Shown: positions 9,856 to 19,246 of the stretch, piece after piece
Numbering within the stretch: the first letter of the stretch is position 1
Layout: every line of letters starts with the position of its first letter
Assembly (NCBI RefSeq): GCF_000003605.2
Contig: NW_003132863.1
Location: 137,588 to 159,888 of the forward strand
DNA: 22,301 nt
Direction of reading: 5' to 3'
From: Saccoglossus kowalevskii
Lineage: Eukaryota > Hemichordata > Enteropneusta > Harrimaniidae
Made by a program: the position numbers and the translations under genes
The notes under the pieces: model-generated
Seen by the model: only the letters and a program-made list of their open reading frames with translations
What the model was told of the DNA's origin: nothing
Databases searched by the model: none

Positions 9856-10000
9856 TGCACTTTTTTCTTATATTCTTCAATATTTCTGGAAATAAATCCT
9901 AATTTTGGAGCCAACAGACAAAGTTTGAGTCAATTATCTGTTTTTACTCAAAAAATGTAGCTACATTGTATCTCTTCTGAAGGAAAGAGCAGACTATATA
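9856..10000 (+). repeat. dispersed repeat, copy 1
   Basis: This stretch is repeated at 11644-11790 in the same orientation. The first 35 or so bases ('tgcacttttttcttatattc' and following 'ttcaatatttctggaaat') are identical, and similarity then falls off gradually to 'gcagacta' at the end. It leads directly into the 'accaagtttcat' repeat, so both may belong to one larger mobile element. Confidence 0.8.
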
Positions 10001-10330
10001 CAGGAATATTTTGTGACTAATCACATCTGTGCATCTATGTACCAAGTTTCATCAAAATCTAATGAATGGCTCTTTAGATATCAGTGGAACAGTCAAAGAA
10101 CAGCTAAAAATTAGCTAATTATCATGCAAATTAGGTAATTAATATGCATGGATTTCAACCTAAACCTAATCAAATCTGTCCATTAGCCCAGAGCATCTAT
10201 ACGCCAGGTTTCATTAAAAACCAACATACTGTTCTTGAGATATTACACACACACACACATACAGACAGGGTAACTGCGACGACTCCCATTGTGTGCTTCG
10301 CAAAAAATGCTCAAAAGTGGGGGGTGGGTC
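10001..10330 (+). mobile_element. dispersed element with 'accaagtttcat' modules and (AC)n
   Basis: Two related modules are seen: 'catctatgtaccaagtttca' with a following 'ctctttagatatc' (10033-10082), and 'catctatacgccaggtttca' with 'gttcttgagatatt' (10193-10245). These are followed by (AC)n at 10244-10260 and 'acagacagggtaactgcgac'. Elements ending in such modules and a short ACAGAC tail are widespread in marine invertebrate genomes. No reading frame is preserved. Confidence 0.5.
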
Positions 10331-11643
10331 GATACTTCACTGTACTGTCATTGTAATTGAAAACAGTTAAATAATTGTTTAGAAGAAATGGTGATGTTAA
10401 TCTAAACAGATTTTTTTTAAGATGTAGGTGATGGCCCAGATGACTTTGTTGTAACAACTTTGTATAGATTTATTGAAAGCATTGAGATTCCACACATCTT
10501 GGATCACCAAATAATATGTAGTACTCATCAATTCTGTTACAAGAGGACCATGATAGGTAGCTAGACAAATATCAATGTTCACCACAAAGTTGGTTGACAC
10601 TCATAAATTATACATGTAGCATGAAAGTATCATAGAGTCTCTCCCAACATAGACATAATTCTAAAGCATTATAAAAGCATATATTTTGTTTTTGTTAAAA
10701 AAATAAAAGTGGCGCTGTTTTTTTTTTATTCAATGGCAGATTTATTTTGTAAATTAAAGCACTCTGTGTTTGTACACTCATACATATATTCATATCCTCT
10801 GATGGAACATTTGTGAAATATAGATTATTATTTTCAGGTGACCATTACTGAAATTTATATTAAAGTGCAAGCATCTTGCAAAAATTTTTTCCTCAAAAAT
10901 TAAACTTGGAATAACACTACTTTTGGTTCTTTCAGAAAGTTAATTTGCACAGAAATTTCCAGTTCTGCAGTATATGCATACGGTGGCAAAAAATTTTTTT
11001 GCCAAAATAAGACCAAAACAAATTAGTAAAAATAGGATGCTCTAATCCTTCAAAAATTATGTTTGTTGTTTTCATTGATAAACCACCCCACTAAACAATT
11101 TGGTCTATCCCTCATTGTGTCAAATAATCTTTCACCAATCACAAAAGAAACCACACACTAAAATGAATGCTAAAAGACCTTAGGATCACAACCTTTGACC
11201 CACCCAAGATATCATAAAGCACAAGTTGACAACTCCAGTGGCCTAATGTGTTGATTTTGTATTTATTTGTCTGTTTAATAAAAATAATTATTAGAAACAC
11301 CAGTAAAATATGCTGATAACGCAGCCATCTTACACTAGTCACCTCATTCCATCCCTCATCACGTCATTAGGGAAGACAATTAAAAATACTGGGGGGGGGG
11401 TGGATAATACTGTAAAAGTACTTTATTTTCCCTGAAAATCAATGAAAATGAACTTCAGACAACATGTATTTTCAGCACAAATTAATTCCAGCAAGTACAG
11501 AACTAAATTGGAAAATTCCAAGGATAAAACAACATTTCAGAACAGAATTACTTGAAAAAATATCTACCAACAATAAACTTGCAGTAAGTCATTGCTGTAT
11601 GTTTAATCTTTTTCACCACCAGACTTTCTCACCCAAATTTTTC
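10331..11643. other. gene 2 intron, mostly unique AT-rich DNA
   Basis: A 67-codon frame at 10397-10600 on the minus strand has no start ATG and no clear splice sites, and is left uncalled. A G10 run sits at 11391-11400. At 11408 a sequence 'tactgtaaaagtactttatt' resembles the end of the MITE family at 11799. A start-like context lies at 11328-11326 on the minus strand, discussed separately. Confidence 0.35.
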
Positions 11644-11790
11644 TGCACTTTTTTCTTATATTCTTCAATATTTCTGGAAATGAACCTTATTTTTGGAGCG
11701 AACAGACAAAACTTTTCAATCAATTTTCAGTTTTTACTCAAAAATTTTGCTATTTTTGTCATAATCTTTTGAAGGGAAATGCAGACTACA
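11644..11790 (+). repeat. dispersed repeat, copy 2
   Basis: Direct copy of 9856-10000, about 1.79 kb away. It ends about 8 bp before a MITE begins. The plus-strand 102-codon frame across it is not supported as a gene. Confidence 0.8.
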
Positions 11791-11798
11791 AAATGGAC

Positions 11799-11964
11799 TA
11801 CTGTGGAATACTTTATTTTCGCTGGAATTAATTTTCGCTGAAAAGGCTTTTTGGGCGTTTTGTATGGAATTTATTTTCACTGATTTTTGATGAGTTTAAT
11901 GTGAAATATAGGAAAAAATGTATATATAAATAAATTCCAAGCAAAAATAAAGTATTCTACAGTA
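11799..11964. mobile_element. 166-bp MITE with 'tactgt' terminal inverted repeats
   Basis: The left end 'tactgtggaatactttattt' continues 'tcgctggaatt'. The right end, on the other strand, reads 'tactgtagaatactttattt' and 'ttgcttggaatt', so about 30 bp of inverted repeat match with few changes. The interior is non-coding. The TA-starting ends suggest Tc1/mariner-type mobilisation. A second copy in opposite orientation lies at about 19357-19560. Confidence 0.8.
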
Positions 11965-12636
11965 TTTTGTGAATTTGTGATGAAAAGAGGGAACTGGGGT
12001 GAAAAGGTGAAGGTTACACTATGGTAAAATTGTAATTACAACTATAAGGTATATGATAAAACCTTTATGGATATGTTTTTTTTTCAGCCCATAGTCGTAC
12101 AATCAACACACCCTCACAAGCTCAGGCACAACCACCACACAACCTCGGGTTGCAAAAACTATATCCAATCCATAAAGATTAACACAAAACGCCTATAAAT
12201 ACACGTTGCCATGACAGTAATCATCAAATGTCGCAGATAACTGTCTTTCAATCCCTCTCCTTGATTACAAATGATTCATCCCTTAACACTGCTCCATAAG
12301 CTTCCAATGAAGTGTGAAATTAGGGTGATTCAACACAATATAACATTATATGGGCACACTCTAACCTTTAACAGCAGACATTTTCATAACAAAATTTATC
12401 ATCCACATCTAGCACTATTAGCTCTATTTTTCTGTAACAGTTATGCATGAAATAAACTGAAGGATCCAGAAGAGTTAAAATATTTTTGGAATTCAGATAA
12501 TTGAAATTTGTTCTATTGGTATGTTGTTTTCCACTTCTGACAACGCATTCATGCTTTCTGTATCATAACTAAGAAGCAGTGGTATGATACAATATTTAGA
12601 ATTTCAGGAAAGAAACAACAACCCAAAACTCACTCA
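11965..12636. other. gene 2 intron; one exon-like stretch on the plus strand
   Basis: On the plus strand an acceptor (tgtttttttttcag) at 12087 is followed by 30 open codons ending in TAA at 12182. They contain NTPSQAQAQPPHNLGLQKL. No partner exon was found, so it is only noted. The remainder is unique AT-rich sequence. Confidence 0.3.
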
Positions 12637-13140
12637 CATAATCATATGCAGATTGTAAACCACACACTAGAATTCATATGGAGATGGTCACACATATAAT
12701 CATATGTAGATTGTAAACCGCACATATAATCATATGAAGATTGTAAACCACACACTATTACACATATGGAGATGGTGATACATAATCATATTGAGATTGT
12801 AAACCACACACTAGAATTCATATGGAGAAGGTCACACATATAATCATATTGAGATTGTAAACCACACACTAGAATTCATATGAAGATGGTGACACATATA
12901 ATCATATGTAGATAGTAAACCACACATATAATCATATGAAGATTGTAAACCACACACTAGAATTCATATGGAGATGGTGACACATATAATCATATGGAGA
13001 TTGTAAACCACACATATAATCATATGGAGATTGTAAACCACGCACTAGAATTCATATGGAGATGGTGACACATATAATCATATGTAGATTGTAAACCACC
13101 AACTATTATAGATACATGTATTGAGACTATAAACCATACT
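12637..13140. repeat. minisatellite with two alternating unit types (30 and 28 bp)
   Basis: Type A is 'cacatataatcatatggaga' plus 'ttgtaaacca' (30 bp). Type B is 'cacactagaattcatatgga' plus 'gatggtga' (28 bp). The order is A B A A B A B A B A A B A A B A, followed by degenerate units to about 13140. A and B share a 'catatg(g/t)aga' core, so B looks like a diverged A. Confidence 0.93.
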
Positions 13141-13747
13141 ATTGTTCATATGAATACATACATATGACTCATGACCATGCTTTCTTACTTGCAGCTAAAA
13201 GAATTTGAAAGTGTAAAAATTCATAAAACAGTTGCCTTTAAAAAACTTGTAAGCCCCTTTTCTATGCGCTGCAAAATCATTCCTTAATCTCGGGGCAGAG
13301 CTACATCACAGAATGTTCTAAGTCGCACCACTACATGTACTGTGTATTTCTATCGGCTCTACGTCGGTGAAACAGCTGAAGTAAAAAAAACAGCACAAAC
13401 TCAACAAGTAATCCAAATTTATATGTACTCCACACGTAGGGGTAATCTTGTTACACTGTTCAGGAGAGTCTCAAAAACTATCCCTATGTACAGTTCTCGG
13501 CCTTTGTTTTCACCGTGATGGTTGCCATGCGATGAAAATGTCCAGATGTCCGCCCCTTGAAATATACTATACATGTACTATAAATTCATTTTGTTGTGTG
13601 TAATTTGTATTGTTTTTTTCAATCATCACCAAGCACAGCTACATATCTGTTTTGCTATATCATCTCAAAACAAACTCTAGACCAGCATATATTTATCTCA
13701 ATAGTTTCAAACAAGTCAGTCATAAATGCAAATATAGGTTAAATTCT
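13141..13747. other. gene 2 intron with a locally CpG-richer patch
   Basis: The stretch 13260-13560 has more CpG and GC than its surroundings. A minus-strand acceptor (ttttttttacttcag) at 13374 leads into about 18 open codons in one phase, and the minus strand has ATGGCAACC in good start context at about 13523. None of these link in phase with the other exons, so no exon is called. A non-coding exon or regulatory patch is possible. Confidence 0.25.
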
Positions 13748-13937
13748 AGTCAGAGAGCCAAATCTCACAAGTGGACAACATAAGTTTGAAGCCCCCCCCC
13801 CCCTCCAATATATCACACTTTTTAAATATATTTTCAATATATAGTCAGAGAGCCAAATCTCACAAGTGGTCAAAATAAGTTTGAAGCTTATCACACCCCC
13901 CCCCCCCCCAATATATCACAATTTTTATATATAATTT
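13748..13937. repeat. 95-bp tandem duplication carrying poly-C runs
   Basis: 'agtcagagagccaaatctca' starts at 13748 and again at 13843. Each copy contains a C tract (12 C at 13792-13803, 14 C at 13896-13909) followed by 'caatatatcaca'. Confidence 0.9.
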
Positions 13938-14384
13938 CACATTCCATATATATTCAAGTCCATGAAAATGCTAGCAGGTGCAGTTCAATTGCGCAACTTT
14001 TTTTACAGGTAATGAGATGTACCAAATTGACCTACAATTTGAACAATAGTGCTATACCGAGGTAAGAGAGGAATTCTGTAATGTCATATAAATATTAATA
14101 TAATGATTGTACCCTCATTATATTTGATATCGAAAGGAAATAAAGTGGCCAATGTATATGGAGTGATCAAAGGTTTGAAACCTTATGGTGATATCACCTT
14201 AACATTCTTTCAGTAGAAGTGTTTGTAAAAATGAAATATTCACATTATTATTTATAAGAATAGTTTGCACTCAACACACAAATCATTCACTAATTTAAAT
14301 ATATTTGTTTTTGTTACAGCATTGAACAGTGTTGCAGACACAACATTCCCACACCCACAAATATATTTCATTGCAGACACTTAC
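13938..14384. other. gene 2 intron, no feature
   Basis: AT-rich unique sequence. Overlapping exon 14427-14385, the plus strand also has an acceptor (tttgtttttgttacag at about 14320) and a donor (CAGCAG|GTAATC at 14440). All three frames between them contain stops, so a plus-strand coding exon is excluded. Confidence 0.4.
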
Positions 14385-14427
14385 TCTGTCATCATCTATA
14401 AATATATCTTTTAGCTTACAATGGAGA
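14385..14427 (-). CDS. gene 2, internal exon (43 nt)
   Basis: The acceptor (attacctgctgtgaatag) opens at 14427 and a strong donor (GACAGA|GTAAGT) closes at 14385. One base completes a codon begun by the AG carried out of exon 19285-19247, giving Ser. The frame then reads LHCKLKDIFIDDDR and closes in phase 0, the phase in which exon 9444-9379 opens. Only this phase is usefully open. The peptide looks like the end of an amphipathic helix followed by an acidic loop, of the kind found in helical-repeat proteins, but I cannot name a family. Confidence 0.5.
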
Positions 14428-14978
14428 CTATTCACAGCAGGTAATCAACTCATAACCACACCTAAACTTCACACCAGGTCTTACTATCATTAACTATAGG
14501 TTTCTCACCATGAATTGGGGTCACATAGAGGTCATATCAAAATCCTGTAACTAAATCGATATAACTTTTCGAGAAGGATATTACTAACTTCACGATGACA
14601 TACATCAGACTGACTATAAACAAAGTGATGATTTTTAACTCAAATTATGAAATTATTTTCAAATTATTTTTTTCAAGACAACAGTTCTTGATATGTGTAA
14701 GAATAGAAAATATACTGATATTACATTTTGCGATGAAAAGTAATATTGATGTTTGGAAATACATGACAGTGCTGTGTGACCCTCTTTCTGTCATAACGAC
14801 ATTGTGTCAACAAGGCCCACACAAGCAGACTCCAAGATTCCTGTAGTCGCATAAATGCGTAAATGAATCCCAGCTTTCCTTCCCCATTGAGTTTGTGGCA
14901 TTCACCCAAGGTAGAGGTTGATCTATTTTTGTTGTTCAATCCCAAGTCAGAATTGAAATCAAGTCTATCAATCATAAG
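14428..14978. other. gene 2 intron
   Basis: Unique AT-rich sequence. The overlapping open frames on both strands (14595-14846 plus, 14721-15122 minus) continue into the MITE and show no coding signature. Confidence 0.4.
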
Positions 14979-15162
14979 TACCGTAAAATCTGTATTAGAA
15001 GCCGCATCTCTAATAAAAGTCGCACCCATTCTTTTTGAACAATTGAGAACCAAAAATTCATCATTTCTCATACGTATAGATGCTCTAATAGACGCCGCAT
15101 TCCCTCTGTTGCATTGTACCATTTTAATAGAAGTCGCAGCTTCTAATACAGATTTTACAGTA
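14979..15162. mobile_element. 184-bp MITE with about 27-bp terminal inverted repeats
   Basis: The left end 'taccgtaaaatctgtattag' + 'aagccgc' is mirrored by the right end, which on the other strand reads 'tactgtaaaatctgtattag' + 'aagctgc'. Only two positions differ. Inside, the word '(c)taata(a/g)a(a)gtcgca' recurs two or three more times, giving an internally repetitive structure. TA at both ends suggests a TA target duplication. Confidence 0.85.
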
Positions 15163-15555
15163 TATGTTATTATTTATAAATGATCACAAGCATGATGAAT
15201 GTTTTTTTTATGGATAGTTAGACCTTCGTGCTTCATGCGAATCAAAAAGAATATGCTTTTATTGGCTATAGAAGCCATTTGGTGATACACATTACCCATG
15301 AGTCTTTGCAGAATGTCTTCAGTCATTGGCTGATTTCCTGTTATGCACAATCGTCATTTGAAATTTATAAAACATTTTAAAGTTTTTTTATTTATTTTTA
15401 ATTATTTTATATAAAAACATTTGTACCTTTATAAAATTCAATTAAATGTAACAGTAATTGAATTTAAATAAAACACCTTGATGAACAGAATTGTTGCTAA
15501 GTAAACGTATCACAGAGTTAGGGGGTCAACCATTTGAAGTTATGGAAGGTAGCCA
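15163..15555. other. gene 2 intron, AT-rich
   Basis: The stretch 15360-15480 is almost pure A/T. Nothing else is recognised. Confidence 0.4.
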
Positions 15556-15800
15556 GAAGAGTGTGACCAGTGCAATTTTTTTTTCTTATTTCTTACCCCT
15601 ACATTTTTATTTTAAAATCATGATGAACTGGAACAGAGCTGGAAGAGTGTGACCAGTGCAATTTTTTTTCTTATTTCTTACCCCTACATTTTTATTTTAA
15701 AATCATGATGAACTGGAACAGAGCTGGAAGAGTGTGACCAGTGCAATTTTTTTTTCTTATATCTTAACTGCACATTTGTATTTTAATTACATTTTTCACT
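15556..15800. repeat. 86-bp tandem triplication
   Basis: 'gaagagtgtgaccagtgcaa' starts at 15556, 15642 and 15727 (periods 86 and 85). Copies 1 and 2 are nearly identical. Copy 3 diverges after 'tcttat' and fades out by about 15800. Confidence 0.92.
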
Positions 15801-16374
15801 GCACACCTTGCATGCAGTTTCATTTTTCTGACGGTGTCTAACTTTAAAATTTCTTTTTTAACAAATCTTCCAGCCACTCCCATTGAATTGAAATAGTAAA
15901 CCTCTTAGACTATAGTTAGTTTTCACAAGCACATATCATCTAATGTTTACTATTACATGACAGACACATGCAGACCCCCAACATACAAGGTCAGACGTCA
16001 GCAACTCAAGTTTTGATTGTTGAATGAGATGAGTCATCACTGCTAAAAACATAGCGAAACTATTAATGCCTTGCCTTTTTGAAATGTTGTAAAGGGGCAA
16101 GTAATGAACACTATGGGGTTGGTTAAAATAGTAAGTAAAGGTAAGAGAAATGTAAGAGAGAACCATTGGAGGTATCCGCATGTGAAATTTGAATTTTTAA
16201 AAAAAGGTGAACAAATTTGAGAGATCCATGAAATGGGACTGTATTCATTTGAATATTCATGTATATCCTTGTTCTGTTATTATGTAATAATGGTAATTTT
16301 AAGTGTTTAATATCTTTTTGTATTTCACTCTCAATACATTTTTTAATGACAAAACTACTCAATCAAGATTCAAA
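15801..16374. other. gene 2 intron, unique sequence
   Basis: Two overlapping minus-strand frames of about 80 codons (15936-16181 and 16123-16362) have no start context or splice sites worth calling. Confidence 0.35.
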
Positions 16375-16782
16375 ATTGAAGATATTTACACAAAATGAAC
16401 AAATCTGAGGGGTGTCCACCTGATGTACCTACATGTATACTATATATCAAAAAAATCAGGTATGTAGTTTGAAGAATTCAACTTTTAAATAAATCTACAA
16501 GATGTTTTACATGATATATCAAAGAAATCAGGTACAGTAAAATGACTAATTTTCACTGGATTTAAATGATTTACCATTACAGGCATATTCAGTGGTTTTA
16601 AATTCGCGGTTTTATCATTTAGATGTGTTCTATGCTAAATTTTACATATTCACTGGGTTTTAATTTAGCGCATTTTCGAGTCAGCGAATTAAGCAAAATT
16701 AAAACCCAGTGAATAATTAACCCTTTTACAATATGTAGTTTGAAGAATTCAACTTTCAAATAAACCTACAGGATGTTTTCAA
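16375..16782 (+). mobile_element. degenerate copy of the 19663-20160 repeat family, interrupted by a MITE
   Basis: 'aaaatgaacaaatctgaggg' with following 'gtgtccacctgatgtacct' matches the internal part of the element at 19663-20160. A 72-bp unit from 16442 is duplicated from 16514, and the second copy is split by the insertion at 16535-16731. Confidence 0.65.
16535..16731. mobile_element. 197-bp MITE with TA target duplication and an internal hairpin
   Basis: The insert begins 'cagtaaaatgactaattttc' and ends 'cccttttacaa'. Its inverted right end, 'ttgtaaaagggttaattatt' + 'cactgg', matches the left end. TA flanks it on both sides (16533-16534 and 16732-16733). An internal perfect 19-bp inverted repeat (16648-16666 and 16696-16714) forms a stem with a 29-nt loop. 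The uninterrupted tandem copy at 16442-16513 shows the empty site 'caggTAtgtag'. Confidence 0.85.
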
Positions 16783-17160
16783 AAAGTTTTTCAAGTAATG
16801 CAAACAGCCAGGTGTTCTTCAGGTGGTGGCAAACAGTATCTAAATTTGGTCCACATGAAGGACAACTCAGTGTCTTCAGAGACCATTTAACAGTTCACAA
16901 GTGAAAGAACAAGTTCAATTGCGACAAAGACCTTGGCTAAATTACAAATACTATGCAAACACAACATGTAAGCGACAGCATCTCTAGGGCCTAATAGGAA
17001 GAATGTATTTTTCTTTATCAACAAAAAGAGCAGTCTTTAAAGCTATTATTAGGTGTGAATACTGGTAGTATGAATTGTATATTCAGACTGAAGAGACAAT
17101 TATCAGTGTACCAGTAACAACCATTGAAAAAGCAGTGGGTTAAATCAACTGTGATTACCA
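16783..17160. other. gene 2 intron, nothing recognised
   Basis: Unique sequence without open frames of note, inverted ends or tandem repeats. Confidence 0.4.
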
Positions 17161-17485
17161 TGAATGAAAATATAATAGATTAGAATAGAATGGACTAAAT
17201 TAGAATACATTAGAATAGAATGGAATTATAATAGAATTAAATTAGAATAGAATTGAGCAGAATTAATTAATTTTGTATATATTGGAATAAGCATAGTATA
17301 GAATAGATTAGTCTAAGAATATTATGGTTTAAATTTAAATAGATGAAATTTGTATACATCAAATTATAATAAAATTGAAGAGAATTGTTTAAATAAGAAA
17401 ACAAATTGATTAAATGTGTATAGAGTGGAATAGAATAGAATAGAATAGAATAGAATAGAATAGAATAGAATAGAATAGAATAGAA
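17161..17485. repeat. degenerate then perfect (TAGAA)n pentanucleotide microsatellite
   Basis: From 17174 the sequence is rich in interrupted 'tagaatagaatgg' words. From 17431 to 17485 it is a perfect run of 11 TAGAA units, preceded by TGGAA. Confidence 0.93.
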
Positions 17486-17880
17486 TTTCCAAGGTAAAAT
17501 GCATACAGTGATACAAATGAATATTAAAGATACATTCTATTCAAAGTATATGTATTAATGATGACTGCATGTGTTCCATATATAGTTACTCAAATCTCAA
17601 GAGCTCAGCTACAACTACTCAATAACATGTGGATTATGTCTTGTGTGCCCAAAATAAATATTCTCAGTTTACATGTCACAGATAAAGGTTATCATTAATA
17701 CAAATCAGTTATTATGTTGTAACTTTATATTTTCCATTATTATATAAATACAGATAGAAGAATTCAACTATTAATTGGCAGAGTTGGGATATATGTATCA
17801 GATTATACACATATTGAGATTTTATCATGAGAATACCACAAAGTATACATGAAGGCAGTACAGGATTGCATCACAAATAA
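17486..17880. other. gene 2 intron, nothing recognised
   Basis: AT-rich unique sequence leading into degenerate copies of the next array. Confidence 0.4.
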
Positions 17881-18280
17881 AGTTTATGCAACAGCACTCC
17901 AGAATCACATAACCTCTACATAGCAAAAGACAATACTGCAAAAGCATGCACAAAGGCAGTACAGAATTGCATCAACCTCTACATAGCAGAAGACAATACT
18001 ACAAAAGCAGTACAGGATTGCATCAACTTCCACATAGCAGAAGACAATACCGCAAAAGCATGTACAAAAGCAGTACAGGATTGCATCAACTTCCACATAG
18101 CAGAAGACAATACCGCAAAAGCATGCACAAAGGCAGTACAGGATTGCATCAACTTCCACATAGCAGATGACAATACCGCAAAAGCATGCACAAAGGCAGA
18201 ACAGGATTGCATCAACCTCTAAATAGCAGATGACAATACCGCAAAAGCATGCACAAAGGCAGCACAGGATTGCTATCTCC
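17881..18280. repeat. 63-bp minisatellite, about six units
   Basis: The word 'caaa(a/g)gcag(t/c)acag' starts at 17951, 18002, 18065, 18128, 18191 and 18254, so spacings are 51 then 63 four times. Both lengths are multiples of three, which explains the long open frames on both strands, including a Cys-rich 133-codon minus frame. Degenerate copies occur before 17951. Confidence 0.93.
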
Positions 18281-18552
18281 ATGTACCACAAAGACAGTAT
18301 GTGCAAGGGTATAGGATTGCATCGACCACATACTACTGAGAAGAATATCGCAAAGTATGCACAACAACAGTATGGAGTCTATTGACTGTCATGTATGTAT
18401 CAATAAGTTATTATAAGAATAATGCAAAGTATGCAAATAAGCTAGATTGCACACGTCCACATAGCGGGTAATCCTAGCAAAGCATGTGTAAAGGCAGTAC
18501 AGGATTGCATCGACCTCTACTCTGTAATATGAAGTTATTATAAGATCACTGG
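18281..18552. repeat. degenerate zone between two related arrays
   Basis: Broken copies of the shared core ('gtacaggattgcatcgacct' at about 18499, 'ataggattgcatcgacc' at about 18311) are spread through this interval with partial duplications such as 'agttattataagaa/tcac' (18405 and 18533). It looks like old array sequence that is no longer homogenised. Confidence 0.6.
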
Positions 18553-18956
18553 AAAGTATGCCCAAAGACAGCACTGAATTGCATCATCCTCTATATGCAA
18601 AAAGGCAGCACAGAATTGCGTCATCCTCACTATGCAAAAAGGCAGCACAGAATTGCGTCATCCTCAATATACAAAAAGGCAGCACAGAATTGCATCTTCC
18701 TCTATATGCAAAAAGGCAGCGCAGAATTGCATCATCCTCAATATGCAAAAAGGCAGCACAGAATTGCGCCATTCTCTATATGCAAAAAGGCAGCACAGAA
18801 TTGCATCTTCCTCTATATGCAAAAAGGCAGCGCAGAATTGCATCATCCTCAATATGCAAAAAGGCAGCGCAGAATTGCATCATCCTCAATATGCAAAAAG
18901 GCAGCACAGAATTGCATCATATTCTACATTGTATATGCAAAAAGGCAGCACAGGGA
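18553..18956. repeat. 37-bp minisatellite, ten units, with a 111-bp higher-order period
   Basis: 'aaaggcagc' starts at 18601, 18638, 18675, 18712, 18749, 18786, 18823, 18860, 18897 and 18941. The unit is 'tatgcaaaaaggcagcacag' + 'aattgcatcatcctcaa'. A block of variants ('cttcctctatatgc', 'gcgcagaa', 'catcctcaatatgc') repeats after 111 bp, i.e. three units. Open frames in all registers of both strands are by-products. Confidence 0.95.
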
Positions 18957-19246
18957 TGGTATGAGCATTTGTGTTTTCATTGTAGTCTATGGAAACCGCT
19001 ACTAAAGTGACATTTTATGCATATTATTTTAGTTCCTGTCATATGCACTAAAATGTGCACACAAGTGAAAAACTTCTAAGTAGCATTCTCCCTTAAATCA
19101 AGCTGAATATTGGACATTTTGAATCATCACATACAGCTAAACTGTTTGTAGCATATCCTTCACATCAACATCATCACAACCTGGTCAAACTGATATCCAA
19201 TGTCAAAATATAGTTATATTGTGGTTTGGATTACATTTAAACTCAC
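18957..19246. other. gene 2 intron, nothing recognised
   Basis: Unique sequence immediately downstream (in gene 2 direction) of exon 19285-19247. Confidence 0.4.

Noticed and set aside
10397-10600. 67-codon minus-strand frame
   Set aside because: It has no ATG start (it opens at GTG), no convincing acceptor or donor, and no recognisable motif.
13194-13247. Plus-strand exon-like stretch after 'tttcttacttgcag' with 18 open codons
   Set aside because: The donor is poor (AAACTT|GTAAGC) and no neighbouring exon on that strand fits in phase.
14319-14440. Plus-strand acceptor and donor bracketing the gene 2 exon at 14427-14385
   Set aside because: All three frames contain stops between them, so it cannot be an internal coding exon.
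14721-15183. Overlapping 133- and 106-codon frames on opposite strands
   Set aside because: Both run through a MITE with inverted ends; composition and splice sites give no coding support.
17905-18306. Cys-rich 133-codon minus-strand frame with a 21-residue repeat
   Set aside because: The 63-bp and 51-bp units are multiples of three, so open frames arise on both strands; there is no start context or conservation argument.
18558-19010. Overlapping long frames in three plus and two minus registers
   Set aside because: These come from the 37-bp array, where three units restore the frame. Simultaneous open frames in all registers mark an array artefact.
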